Origin: Branchiostoma floridae
Taxonomy: Eukaryota > Chordata > Leptocardii > Amphioxiformes > Branchiostomatidae
Length of the DNA stretch: 64,000 nucleotides
NCBI RefSeq assembly: GCF_000003815.2
Contig: NC_049980.1
Location: forward strand, 25,936,272-26,000,271
Reading direction: 5' to 3'
The notes under the pieces are model-generated. The model had not been told where the DNA came from. It saw nothing but the letters and a program-made list of their open reading frames with translations, and searched no databases. The stretch's first letter is position 1, and each line of letters opens with the position of its first letter. A program made the translations under genes and the position numbers. Below, one piece after another: positions 37,801 to 54,655 of this stretch.

Positions 37801-40800
37801 TTGAAGAGCAAAAGCTCTCTGCTAAAAGATGTGCTTGCAGATTTTTGGTACTGGGCAAAATCCATACTATATTGAACTTTGGATGAAAAAAAAATGTGTC
37901 TGACTGACATTGAGTGTGATGTGACCCCAGGTACCACCAGCGTGTGTTGTATGTGGATATTGACATCCATCACGGGGACGGTGTGGAGGAGGCTTTCTAC
38001 ACGACAGACCGCGTCATGACTGTGTCCTTCCACAAGTACGGGGAGTACTTCCCAGGAACTGGTGACCTCAGGGTACAGCACTATGTCTTCATCTGTTTTT
38101 GCTGTTTGGCTTTTTCTAGTACATCTAAGATAGAAGTTACCTTTGTCATAAATTGTCTCAAATGATGAAGCCATCATACAGGCCTATTTGTCTTGAAAGT
38201 TTAGTAGTAGTCCACTGTGTTCTGCTGCTGCTGAAAGTTTATCATGAAAGAAATGTTCTCTGGACAGGTAAGTCCTTTTTTTTCAACAATGAGAGCACAT
38301 TTTTTATGTAACAGATGTGTCTATCTGTCAGACACTGAGACAGTAGCCATTGTTCTTTGTGTTAATGTTAGTACACTGTGAAATAAACAGAAGTTGGATC
38401 AGACATAGTTTAAAAAATCTGAATGTAACTTAGTCAAGAAATCTTTAGCAAATTAAATTTGAGCAATCTGGTGCTTAAAACTTATGGATTTCAATTACTA
38501 TGTATTTGAACATGCAGCATACTGCACAAGAACATGCTCAATGTAATGCATGCTAAACAACATAGCATGCTGTCTGAAAGAAATCCTCAATTTTCATTAG
38601 TTTTCAAAATTCAATATATGGCAATACATGAGCACAGTTGTCCTTGAGGAAGAAAAATTGCCATCTTGTTGGCATTTCATAAATAAATTTCATCATGTAT
38701 GTAGGCCACATAGGCGCCGCTCATTTTCTACAAGATGGGGGTTGTTTTCTCTCTTTACAGGACATTGGTGCTGGAAAGGGCAAGTACTATGCTGTCAACT
38801 TCCCCCTCCGGGAAGGCATCGATGACCAGGCATACGAAACAATCTTTGAACCAGTAAGTGCTGGTTGCTTACTGTTTTTGCAGTGGCCTTGTCATACCAT
38901 AACTTTGCTGTGTTTTTCTACCAGGACATTGGTGCAGGAAAGGGGAAATACTACGCCGTCAACTTTCCGCTACGAGACGGGATTGACGACGAAGCGTATG
39001 AACACATATTCGAGCCAGTAAGTTTTGCAACCACCGCGACAATCACGTCTTATTAATCCTCCGCACCTTTTTCAATCACGCAGTTGGGGTGATGATTGTT
39101 AGTGTTGGGGAAGTGGAGTAATGTGTACCCAGGCCAGGATGGCTGCAGATCCACCGCATCTTGCCGTGATGTTGGTGAAACAGCATTTCCACACAGAACA
39201 GTTGTACAAGTGTGTCACCGATACATTTACAATTGTCAATCTGCTGGACACTGTGTTCTCTTCTCCATATGTTAGAAATAGGTGAACTGTTGTGTGTCTT
39301 TAGGACATGTATGTTTTTCCTAACTTTACCTGTAGCTATCTCTAGTAGGGCAACATATGTATATATAGTGTCACCAGGTCCAATGTTTAGTGTCTCATTA
39401 CAATTGTCCTGCATGCAAAGTACCTTAAGGAAAATACTTTTGAACAAAAGACCCTATCCCCTCTGTGTAACTTCAGCTTTGTCAGTTCCTTCCAAATAGT
39501 GTGCCCTTCTTTATATACAAACTGCCTTGATAATTCTTATGTAAGTGGCATGTTATGGAAAGATTTTCAGATGCTGAGAAAGTCTTAACTGTGTAACTGT
39601 CAACTACATCCAAAGTTCAGTGACTAACTGTCAGGACTTTTGCCAGCTTTTAATTTTCCCACACATTCCAGTTTCCCAATGTCAAAAATAAAGGGGAGTT
39701 TTGATTATCTGCAGAAATAAACCAATCATGACTATTCATCATAATTTGCAGTTCAACAAATGAGAGAATGATAGCTATCAATGCGACCAATCAGAGAGTG
39801 GATGGATGTCCGTTAGATATTATTATTTTTATGTATTTATTGTGTAACTCAACATTTTGACGTAGTTGGATAGGTCTATTTTTGCCTGACAATGTTATCT
39901 GAATTTTATTTTGACATGAGCTGGCAAGAACCCTTATTAATGTTGTTGATGTATGTCTGTTTCCTAACCTTTTTGACAAAATGGTAAGGAAGAGTGATAT
40001 TTGATTTTTTTTCAATTTTGTGTGTACTAACTAGTAGATATGGTAACTAACCAAGGACAAGTCATTTTTTTTCCACTCTGAAAATGAAGTTTGTGAGCAT
40101 GAAAGTCTCCACAGTATTTGGAGGACAAATTTCAGATGAGTGTATTTTTGCTGATAAATAAACTTAGGACTTAAGCCAGATGACCAAATTTGGAGAATAC
40201 TGAGGAGTTTCTGCAATCTTTGGTGATTGCCATGATACCTAAGGCAAAGTAGGAACTTTTGGTAAAACCCATGAAAGAATCAGGAAAGAACATGGAGATA
40301 TTCATGCTCACCAACTGTATTACTATACCATGAGTCAGTTCTCTGGCTCTGATATATTCTTCAAGTCTGACAACCATTCCACATTATATGTGCTGTCTAC
40401 CACAAGTGTCAAACTCACCTCACACTTTTCTCCTCTCAACACATCCACACGGGTACCAGAAACCATAGTTAAACAGTGGTTGAAGTACTAAGGAAGACTT
40501 CTCCTTGTTCCAGGTCATGTCCAAGGTGATGGAGATGTACCAGCCCAGTGCCATAGTACTGCAGTGTGGGGCAGACTCTCTGTCAGGGGACAGGCTGGGC
40601 TGCTTCAACCTCTCGCTCAAAGGTAGGACCTGGAGCCTGGCTACTCTGTGGTACTGGTGCAAATGTGAGACAACCATGATTGCCATGTTGTGAAAAAAAG
40701 AGCTCAAGAATCTCCTTATTTGCTCATGTTATTATTTATTTATTTACTGATCTCGTAGGGTAGGGGCAGGGAAAAATTTTGTCCATTCCATCCTCTGTGA

Positions 40801-43800
40801 CAGACAAAAATTAGCATGTAAAGGTATTAATAGAACCAAGCAGAGTCTACCAGCAAAATTTGCCCCTCAAAATCAAGGAAATAGCATTTCAGAGGGTCTA
40901 GAGTTCAAAATTTCAGGCTGGCTAGAACACTGATCTTGGATGTCAAAATCTGAACCAACATGATAATCCTCATCATATCCATCTGTCCTCAGGTCACGGG
41001 AAATGCGTGGAGTTCATGAAAAAGTTCAACATTCCTATCCTGATGCTGGGAGGAGGCGGCTACACCATCCGTAACGTGGCGCGCTGCTGGACCTTCGAGA
41101 CATCCATCGCTCTGGGGTGTGACGTTGCTAATGGTGAATGAGTACTCGTTGTCATGTGTCATTGTGTCATATGTAGTATATATGGCATCCTACGGTCATT
41201 ATTGACCATTGTTAAACTTTAATTGATATCAGCCCTACAGCTTTGATTTTTATGACTAAACAGTCCTATACAAGACTGGCAGTATAAAAACTTAAAAGTA
41301 CGAATATGAGTTTTGCTTTGTCCCATGTGTATGCCATCTTGTGATGTCTTGACCCACGTGTTGAATAATGCTTTTGTCTCTTCTCCACAGAGCTGCCCTA
41401 CAACGACTATTTTGAATATTACGGCCCAGACTTCAAGCTGCACATCAGTCCATCAAACATGACCAACCAGAATACACCAGAGTACCTGGAGAAGATCAAG
41501 TAAGTTGGTGTGCAATCACATCAATGTACAAACTGGCAGTCCACTCACACCAGTGGGGCAATAGGAAGGCTTTTTGTCAGAGGGGAAGGACAGTATTTTT
41601 CATGACATTATCCATCCATTGCTGAAAAATCAACACGTGTCAAATGAGAAAATAAATCCGACAGATCTATGAATGTTTCTGTATCTGTTTTCTTCTTTCC
41701 TCCAGACAGCGACTGTTCGAGAACTTGAGAATGTTACCTCATGCACCTGGTGTTCAAATGCAAGGTAAGAACTCAGACTTCCTGAAGCAAACATTTATGA
41801 GTGTTGAAGAATGTATTCATTGATGCTGCAAATTTAATTGTATTGCTTGAATGTGACACCCACCGTGTATTTCTTTTGAAGGTTTGAATGAAACCAAAAC
41901 AGAAAGCAGTTTTTCCACATATTTCCATTATATTTTCACAGCTATTCCAGAGGATGCCATAGACCAGGAGAGTGAAGACAATGAAGAAGAGGACCCAGAC
42001 AAGCGTGTATCAAGTGAGTCACTGTATCCCAAATCCAGACCAGGGCTCGAAATACTTTTTTCTGCATACCTGCACTGGTGCAGGTAACATTGAAAATTAC
42101 CTGCACCAGACAAATTTTACCTGCACCACTCTGAATTAAGGAAGTATGGATCATACTAAAATTGTTCAGGAACAATTCCTATTTTTTCTCTTATACTTTA
42201 TAGGTAGTAACATTCAATGCAGCTAATAACAATCCACATACACCTAAATCATATGACATGTATGTATAAAACCCAGTACATGGACCAGTGCAGGTTAGGT
42301 GCAGGTAGACACCAGAAATACCTGCACAGCTCCAATTTCACCTGCACTATAGTGCATATGCAGGTGGTATTTCGAGCCCTGCAGACAATACCTCAATTTG
42401 TTTCTTGTTGCTTGTTTGGTATCTCACTTGAAATCCCTTGGTAACTGAAGGGACCACCCCAAATATCAATAAAGAAGTAAATACATGAAAAAAATCAGCC
42501 ACAAGTGTCATCCGTTACATGTGACAATGTTGTGCAGATTTCATGTCACATAAAACCTGCAAATCTTTGAGGCAACTTGCAAACGCGAATGCTGGACAGA
42601 AGATGTGACCATGTATTGTGTATATCTCCAGTTCGTGCCCAGGACAAGCGCATCACCTGCGATGAGGAGTTCTCTGACAGCGAGGATGAGGGTGAAGGCG
42701 GAAGACGTGACCACCACAGCCACAAGAAGCGGAAACGGTTGCAGAGGGAGGAAGATAAGAAGGAGGAAGACAAAAAGACAGGTTTGTGTTGCAATTGAGA
42801 GCAGTCTGTAATGAGGTTGTTACCTTACACCAGAGTGGATTTTAGTCTTAATTGTATTTGGTATGTACATGTTCATGAAATGAGTGAGTGAAGATTTTGT
42901 TTGTGCTTAAATAGAGGGTGGGAAAGACGAGACATCTAAGTCTAAGGACATCAAATCAGAGGATGCAGCAACTGCAGCATCGCCTGGAACACAAGATGCC
43001 AAGTAAGTAGAACAGGATCCTCTCCCTCATTACAATTGCTGCAATAGCTTTTCATGACAGCTATCAGAAGAGATTGAGGTGTCACAAAGGTGTAGCATTT
43101 GTTAGTAGCAGTGCTTGAGATTATACCACCAGATGAGATGAACAACATAAAGTCTTTCCATTCTTCATCTTGTTTCACTATTGGGAAACCTTGAGCCCTG
43201 CAGTTCCATGTGACTGTATTTAACCAATTACTATAACGAATAAGAAGATTTAGTAGACAATGCAGCACCTAAAAACGGGGCATCACTGTCTCAAGAATGT
43301 ACATATGTATATAGATGTGTCTTGTCACATGATGATCAATACCATCAGTCACATGAAGAGGAAATCGACCCGGTTGAAAAAGGGACTAGAGTGGACCCGA
43401 AAGCTCCCCAAGTGCAAACTTTGTTGTGTTGAATCATTAGAATATATTAAGTACTGTTTTTAATCATCAAAATGTAACTGTTTTTGTAACTGTTTGTTTT
43501 ATTTGGATCTCCATCAGTGTTAACATTATATATGTGTATTCCACAGGGGAGGTACTGAGGCCAGTCGGGATCCCGAGGTGAAGATGGACACTTCTGACAG
43601 CCTGGCACCCAGCTCGGACAGCAAGGACTCAGGTAAGGCAGCTTACACCACCACTCTACTTCTCAGTCACTAATCAAGCACCATATTTTGGTGTCTGTCT
43701 TATCGTAGAGAATGTTGGACGTTGAGCATTGCTCCAAGTAAAGCTGTAGCTTGTCTTAAGACTAATCTGGAACAGATTACTAGTATTAGAATTTGTTATC

Positions 43801-44192
43801 CATTCATTGATAGATATAGTCCACTTGATGACTGCAGTCACTGCATGCAATGCACAATAAGAAAAGTGCCATTATTAGTAATTTTAGCTTTCATGTACCA
43901 GTCATTTCTATAATAAGTATTATTAAAATAAAATGTTAAAAAGGAATAACTTCTCTTGAAGTGATCTCTTTCAGCCACATCTCCCTTTCACTGCAATTTG
44001 TAAGTAGGTGTAGTATGTGTCCTGGCCTGAGGGGAAATTCATTAGTTTTGCTCCTTTTTAACTGCATTAGGTCCAGTGAATGGCTCCAGCACAGTCAGAC
44101 CCGCCCTGGGGACTTCTACTGGATCTCCCCTGGTGGCTCCCCTGGACCCTCCCGCCTCCACCCAGCCTCAGGAAGAGAAGATGGAGCACTAA
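34819..44192 (+). CDS. HDAC1: Class I histone deacetylase, HDAC1/HDAC2 type
   Basis: Zn-dependent lysine deacetylase, the catalytic subunit of NuRD/Sin3/CoREST-type nuclear complexes. Exons: 34819-34870, 35689-35801, 36318-36435, 37127-37201, 37429-37567, 37931-38072, 38761-38853 or 38925-39017, 40514-40622, 40993-41133, 41391-41499, 41706-41764, 41942-42013, 42632-42781, 42915-43002, 43547-43632, 44071-44192 (TAA). All are GT/AG and in phase, giving 555 residues with one copy of the duplicated exon. Visible: [18 protein letters not shown] start, [17 protein letters not shown], the tandem His in [11 protein letters not shown], Zn ligands in DIDIHHGDG and DSLSGDRLG, the catalytic Tyr in [14 protein letters not shown], then the acidic tail ([25 protein letters not shown]) and a KKRKR basic patch. 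The tail is about 70 residues longer than the 482 of human HDAC1. It is probably the single pro-orthologue of vertebrate HDAC1 and HDAC2. Confidence 0.97.
35940..36271. mobile_element. hAT-like MITE with CAGGGCTCGAAAT termini (GGGTGCAC type)
   Basis: Termini CAGGGCTCGAAAT and ATTTCGAGCCCTG are perfect inverses, with CTGAAG on both flanks. The interior carries GGTGCACC palindromes near both ends. About 330 bp, in HDAC intron 2. Assignment to the hAT superfamily rests on the CAGGG start only. Confidence 0.85.
36529..37053. mobile_element. Diverged relative of the hAT-like MITE (GGTTGCAC type)
   Basis: The left part (GAGCTC then AAAATACTTTTCTG, then GGTTGCACAGTGTGCAAC) and right part (TTGCACCAAGCAAC, then AATGTGCAAGTGGTATTT) follow the layout of the element at 42041-42381, but the termini have decayed. 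HDAC intron 3. Confidence 0.55.
38761..38853 (+). CDS. HDAC1: HDAC duplicated exon, copy a
   Basis: 93 nt, phase 0 on both sides, acceptor TTTACAG and donor GTAAGT. It encodes residues 214-244 ([19 protein letters not shown], then [12 protein letters not shown]). Complete and open. Confidence 0.93.
38925..39017 (+). CDS. HDAC1: HDAC duplicated exon, copy b
   Basis: 93 nt, phase 0 on both sides, acceptor TTCTACCAG and donor GTAAGT. It encodes the same segment with three replacements (E231D, Q236E, T240H). It lies 71 nt after copy a. By eye about 23 of 93 bases differ, mostly at third positions. Confidence 0.93.
42041..42381. mobile_element. hAT-like MITE with CAGGGCTCGAAAT termini (CCTGCAC type)
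   Basis: Termini CAGGGCTCGAAATAC and GTATTTCGAGCCCTG, with CAGAC on both flanks. The interior is built of CCTGCAC / GTGCAGG motifs arranged as inverted pairs. 341 bp, in the HDAC intron that follows the exon ending at 42013, only about 28 nt after its donor. Confidence 0.87.
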
Positions 44193-45625
44193 CAAGTAAC
44201 CACGTGACTCTAATGAAGAGGAAACACATTTGTCAATGTTAAACCTGGGGAGGGGGGTCACAAGTGATGGCATTGAGAATCCAGTCTTGTCCCATGTTGT
44301 ACTTTACTTTTGATTCAAGCCCTTTATGGGAATGTACAGCACAAGTCTTAAGTCCAATAGTGACTAATTTTTGAGTCTCTGTCAAATCTGTTCCATGCTT
44401 CACACCCCCTCCCTAGGCGACCCATTGACAGGTGCATGATTAATATTCTTTTGAGAACTGTTCAGAACCACTTGACCAGCTTACTTCTGGGCAGAGTGCT
44501 CTGGCACGTAACAGATAGGGTGTATGTGTATGACAGAAGCTACTTTTTCTACTTAGTACAGATGGGCGTATTTAAGAAAAGTTGTAGGGGACAGCCCAGG
44601 AGATGGAGCTTTCATTTTGTCTGGTAAAGTTGAGGAATTTTCGTTAGGCCTCATCCATGAGAACATATTAACAAACATACCTACATACCCCCAAACAGTG
44701 ACATTGTTAAAGCATTACTGTGTATAAAAGATGGTAGTACCAACAGCCAAAAAATAGCAACCATGCACTCCTTACCTGTCAGATTGTAAGGTGTACATCC
44801 TCTCCTCAACCAGAACAAAAAGATCAGAACGTAGTTGATATACAGAAACTGAAAAGATGATTCTGCCTGGTACATCTTTGCATGGGGACCTTCCCCTTTG
44901 ATTGTCTCAAGGTATGTTCTAGTACTAATGTTCAAGTACATATGTACTAGTGTTCACACTTGTAAATAGTATATTCCCACTGTATGGCTCTGTTTTACAT
45001 TCATCATAAGGAGACTCCCACTTTGTAGAGATTGAATGTATTGTTAGATGTCCTTTCGTTTCCGTACTGCTCAGACAACTAGAGCTATTTTGTGGTGTCA
45101 GCGATTTATAAAGTCTACCATAGTGATTGTGTCTCTTGTTGAGTGGTATGCACTTCCTCCTATGAAACTGAAGTTAGCACTTTTTATGTTGTGCAAACTA
45201 CATGTAAGAATGTGACCTTTGTTCAGGAAACAGATTTTAGCTCACTTTTAGTGAGGGTGAGAGAGTCAAAAACCCTCAAATTAATGCAGTACTGGTATCA
45301 GCATATGCCATACCACTGAACAAGAGATACTGACATATTTCCCTTTTGTTATTTTCATATCCTGGCCATTCTGCTTTCTTGAAAGTATCACAATAGGAAT
45401 AGTTTGTATCATAGTGTATGGTGTAGATTTACAAAGTTCTGTACAAGTTATTGTTGCTTGTTTGGGAGAAGACCTTGGGCTGTGCCTGTAAAGAAGGCCA
45501 AAATGGAAAAGAAGTACTAGTTTTGTATGTTGACCTTGTCTTGTGAATGCCCTGTAACATTTAGCTTGTATCTCATTATGTATTACTATGTAGTTTCAGA
45601 CAATAAAGACTTCTTATACTGGCCA
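44193..45625 (+). other. HDAC1: Likely HDAC 3' UTR
   Basis: Non-coding sequence from the TAA at 44190-44192 to a canonical AATAAA at 45602-45607, followed by TG-rich sequence (GTGTCTCTGTTACATGTGTTG), as expected of a poly(A) site. Confidence 0.6.
45602..45607 (+). terminator. Polyadenylation signal AATAAA (HDAC)
   Basis: Perfect hexamer with a GT-rich downstream element within about 40 nt. It is the strongest candidate between the HDAC and GALE stop codons on the plus strand. Confidence 0.6.
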
Positions 45626-45785
45626 TGTGTCTCTGTTACATGTGTTGTGATCTATACCACAGAGCTATGATAGAGCTATACCACATTCAACATAGTACTT
45701 CTAACAGACGCAACACTGGCATATCCTATTACAATAAGTCAACCACTCACTCCAACCACTGGAAACAACCAATTTCTATGTGCAT

Positions 45786-47220
45786 TTTATTGCTAAAATA
45801 ACACTAAGCTCATTTTTATAAGGAATTTGACTATGCATAAATGACACCGTTATGATATAAGAAAGAGTAGCACTGCTACTTCTGCATTTATTTGAATCAC
45901 CTGATAAAAAGTAGTTATATATCAGCACACACTGCACATTGTGTGCAGCTTGTCAAACTTGTCATACCTATGCCCACACAAAGTGAAGTAGAAAGTGCCT
46001 AAAGGCTTTGTTAACAACATCACCAAATCTTATTTCTGCACCATGTGACCCAAACGTTCTACAGAATGGAATGGAAAATAAATGGTCAGTCATCAGAGGA
46101 AAACTTGCTTTCATGTCTGATCTTTGCCGTGTTACTACATACTGTAAATGCATTTAAGTTTGCCGGGATTTAATTTCACGGTAGCAGGAAAAAGGACTTT
46201 TCGCGGTGGTTTTAAGTTCGCGGTATCACCATGCAAAGTAGTTTCTTACTGCCATGGAAAAATGTTTGCGGTGGTTTTAAGTTTGATGTGAAGCGGCCAC
46301 CGCAAAATCTGCGAACATTAAACCACCGCGAAATTTTCTGCATTTACAGTAAGTATCAAGCCAACAACTTGGCTTTAGTGACCTGCATTTGATTTAGCTT
46401 AAAAGATACATCTTTCTCAGAGACGCTCTAAAATGTTGTTAGAAAATGTCCTAACATATTGCATAGTACTAGATAAAGTTCTATTCAATGCTTTTAGAAG
46501 GCACTGTGGTAATTTCAGGAGCACATACACTGCACAATTCTCAATTCAAATCTTCACAATCCAGTACGATCAATTGCACAAGTTTCAACCTAAAAATATC
46601 CATGTAGTATCATGTGCAACAATAAGGGAATTGCCTTTGTCATGCATATCCAGATTGGTCCCTTGTTTAACGCAAGTAACATTGCAGATCTGACTGAGAA
46701 AGCCACCCAAGGATTACATAGTTTACTCAATAAACTATTCAGTTTGAATATATTTGCATTCTCCACTTATTTTCAGTATTTCTAGTTACATTAGTTGCAT
46801 TTGACACAATAGAAATCTGCTTTTGCCTTATCAAGTTAATCTTTAATTCTAACAAATATTAAGTATCATTGGAAGGCTCATGACAGTATCTATCATTAAA
46901 GGGTGAGGTAAATCATTACAGACTAAAGATCATATTTGTTTCCTGAGTTAGATTGGCAGAGAAAGCGAATCTATCAATAATGCCTTTTTAAATGGACAGA
47001 AAATGGTAAGGGGGAAGGCCATCATACACCTGAACAACTTGATAAAAACAATTAAGTTGGTAGCATGAAAAGGCAACAAGGGTTTTGTTACACCAGTCAA
47101 GGCAATATCTAGAAAGAATGTTCCCATAAATCCCCATACATTCATTAAATACTCAATCACACTGATCTTAATCTCTTGAAATCAGTTGCTGGAATGTGGA
47201 AGATGGTCACTTGTCACTCA
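45786..47220 (-). other. Likely GALE 3' UTR and flank
   Basis: Minus-strand AATAAA hexamers (TTTATT) at 45786-45791 and 45887-45892 could end the GALE message, only about 180 bp from the HDAC poly(A) signal. The stretch also contains the MITE at 46140-46351. No coding is seen. Confidence 0.45.
46140..46351 (-). mobile_element. 212-bp palindromic MITE with TA target duplication (copy 2)
   Basis: TA-flanked; termini CTGTAAATGCATTTAAG and TTTTCTGCATTTACAG. It is the inverted counterpart of 17779-17991: its right arm (TTCGCGGTGG inverse) matches the left arm of copy 1. Confidence 0.88.
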
Positions 47221-52305
<5,085 letters not shown>

Positions 52306-53282
52306 CTTTACTTCTGGATCTACAGAGAGGATACTGGAACTCTGATGTTTGGTTCTTTCTTACCTGGTGGCACACAGGGCAACAAGGTTCAACTATGAAG
52401 CCAGAGTCTAAAACTGAAAAATAGTGAAGACTGAAAAATATCCATTAGATAGTTGGTGCCTACATGAAAAGCGCCCTACCGGCTGACTTGACCTTTCGTG
52501 AAAAAACAATGTTTCAAATAAACAAACAAACACAAATGAAGGAGTTGAGTGATCCATAAGCTCGGGTACTGAAATCTTACCATTAGAAGAAAGTTTTGAG
52601 CATATAGTGGTGGCGACAAAGGTGAATGACAATGGCAACTCCAATAAATCAATCTCAATTACTGTAACATTAATCAGCATTTAACTACATTCCTACGTTT
52701 TATGATGATGATAGGCAGGTAACGCTTAATCTGTACATAATTTGATTCTGGTTTTATTGTATTAAAACTCAAAGATTATTCTTTGTTCCCTGCATACAGA
52801 ATTTGATATAAGAAAAATACAAGGAAAATAACTTACAAGATACAAAGCTACACAAGTACTAGTATACAACTCTAAAATCTGTGCTCTCAAGTTGCAGTTA
52901 TACCAAGGACGTTACATGAGATTTAAATCTGTTTTCTTTGTGTTGCTTAAACGTATCTCTCCAAAATGGAAATGAGAGTTTCCCGACAGAAATTTTGCTC
53001 GCGAAATGCGTACTCTGAACTTTTCCTCCCTATAAATCTTTAATCTGCTGAGTTGGCCGGCGAACCACGTACAGACAAATTAACGTTAACGTTACATGAT
53101 CGTAAATTCCATCGTATTAAAAGGGGCGTGTAACTTGAAAGATTGAACTTTCACGAAAGTCCTCTTTGGTTTATACATGTATTTGTAGTCCTTAAATCAA
53201 GTGTCAGTATTGCTTGATTGCACCTTAAGATACATGAGACTACGTCTGCGCTAACTATCTTGTGTAACCTTATATTCTCACC

Positions 53283-53460
53283 TGACACAGTTCCGACACA
53301 CCGCAGCACACAGGTGAGGTCTCCCGCCAGCCAGCTGACTGCCACGTCACATGGGACAGAAACTAGCGTCCGATTCGGGAATGGCGGATTCTGCGAAACA
53401 AGTAGCAGCACATTCAGGCAGCCGCTCATTCTATTGAAATTCGACGTCTATAACGTGAGG
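53283..53460 (-). other. GALE: Possible first exon of GALE (5' UTR or N-terminal extension)
   Basis: A good minus-strand donor (GTGTCAG|GTGAGAA) sits at 53282/53283. Joined to an acceptor (CTGTAG|ATCC) just upstream of the GALE start at 52319, the frame stays open from an ATG at 53427-53429. Whether this is UTR or coding cannot be told from sequence. Confidence 0.4.
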
Positions 53461-54655
53461 GGAAGGAGTAACAGCCCCTACCTATAAAGATACCTTTCTA
53501 CTGGAAACATGCTGCCCCATGTATCACTGGGCATTACAAGGACTCGCGAATGAACGCGAGAGAGTGATGATAAAGCGTAACGTCACTTTTAAGACGTATT
53601 CCCTGGGGCAGAAAATATAACGTTAGGATTGATTTCACCCTTGTGGCATCTTACCCACTCTCACTAAAATGACAGATAAATCTTCTGAGTTCCTCGATAA
53701 CATGTTGCTCAAATAGATTTGAGTTCAGATAAGACCCAAGCTGTTGTTTGCAACAGAACAAACCACCTGTTATCCTATTGGAGCCAACGCCTTTATTATC
53801 CAAAGAATGACTCGTGATGGTAGACAGGCTTTTCATTTGACGTCACCTGCGCCGTGTTGGACTACAGCGTACGTCTGTAAACCATACGAAGATGTGACTG
53901 CTTAATTCAATTACCCGCCAACGTGGTCGTCGGAGGATTTAAATTATAATTAGTATGACGTCAAGAAAAGCCTGTATACCGTCAAAGCCAACAGCTGAGA
54001 TATGACGTTAACGATCGTTGGCGCGCTGTATTAAAGTCGAAACGATCGACCAGTCGGTCGGACCCGTGCGTGCACTTGACTTGCATGATGTTTGCTGCGC
54101 TTGTTTGCTCTGAGCAGTACAAAGGTTGAGGTGTTACAGCTCACTGAGCTCAGTCCAAAAAGTGTAAACTTGACTGTCGACATCACCGCCATGATGGGGT
54201 ATCAATTTCTGAGGAGCGGCTTGAAGGTGACCAACATTTGCCGGGACAAATGTTGGCATCATGATGAAACGCGACTACGGTAGGTGTTATTCTAACTTGC
54301 GAAAAGTGAGCCATCTGCTTGGAGCATGTGACCCTCTTGGTTGCTGGATCGCGCAGTGAACAGACATTGTAAATCCGTCTAAAGGGATCGGAATAGTTAT
54401 TGAGTGTTGTGACAAAGACACAAGAGCAACTTGAACAAGACACTGGTTCTCCCCACAGCACGCCTTGATCCCTTCCAATGGAATTCAGTCAGCAGCTGTG
54501 ATATAATACGACCTACCGGTCGTTGACCCACCTCCACAGTCCGATGACCCTCGCCGAGTCTTTGTGTACGGAGCTCTGTTGCAGTCATTTGTGCTGGTGT
54601 TTTAGGTCAGGCCGGTTAGGTGTGGAGCTCCTTCGTAAAACAGTACAAGGTGAAC
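53430..54655. promoter_or_regulatory. GALE/AKR divergent intergenic region with CRE palindromes
   Basis: Perfect TGACGTCA at 53838-53845 and again at 53956-53963, plus a TGACGTTA half-like site near 54003. It also holds the pseudo-exon at 54191-54279. The remainder is unremarkable. A bidirectional promoter is inferred from the head-to-head gene order. Confidence 0.5.
54191..54279 (+). pseudogene. Degenerate duplicate of the AKR first exon
   Basis: Encodes MMGYQFLRSGLKVTNIC, clearly alike to [15 protein letters not shown] of the real first exon 400 bp downstream, with a donor GTAGGT at 54280. After the Cys codon one base appears missing, so the LGTMTFG motif is lost. From either ATG the exon would end out of phase with the next exon at 59362. 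Confidence 0.6.

Noticed and set aside
38761-39017. HDAC exon pair as an assembly duplication or merged haplotypes
   Set aside because: About a quarter of the bases differ, far more than expected between alleles, and the change is mostly silent.
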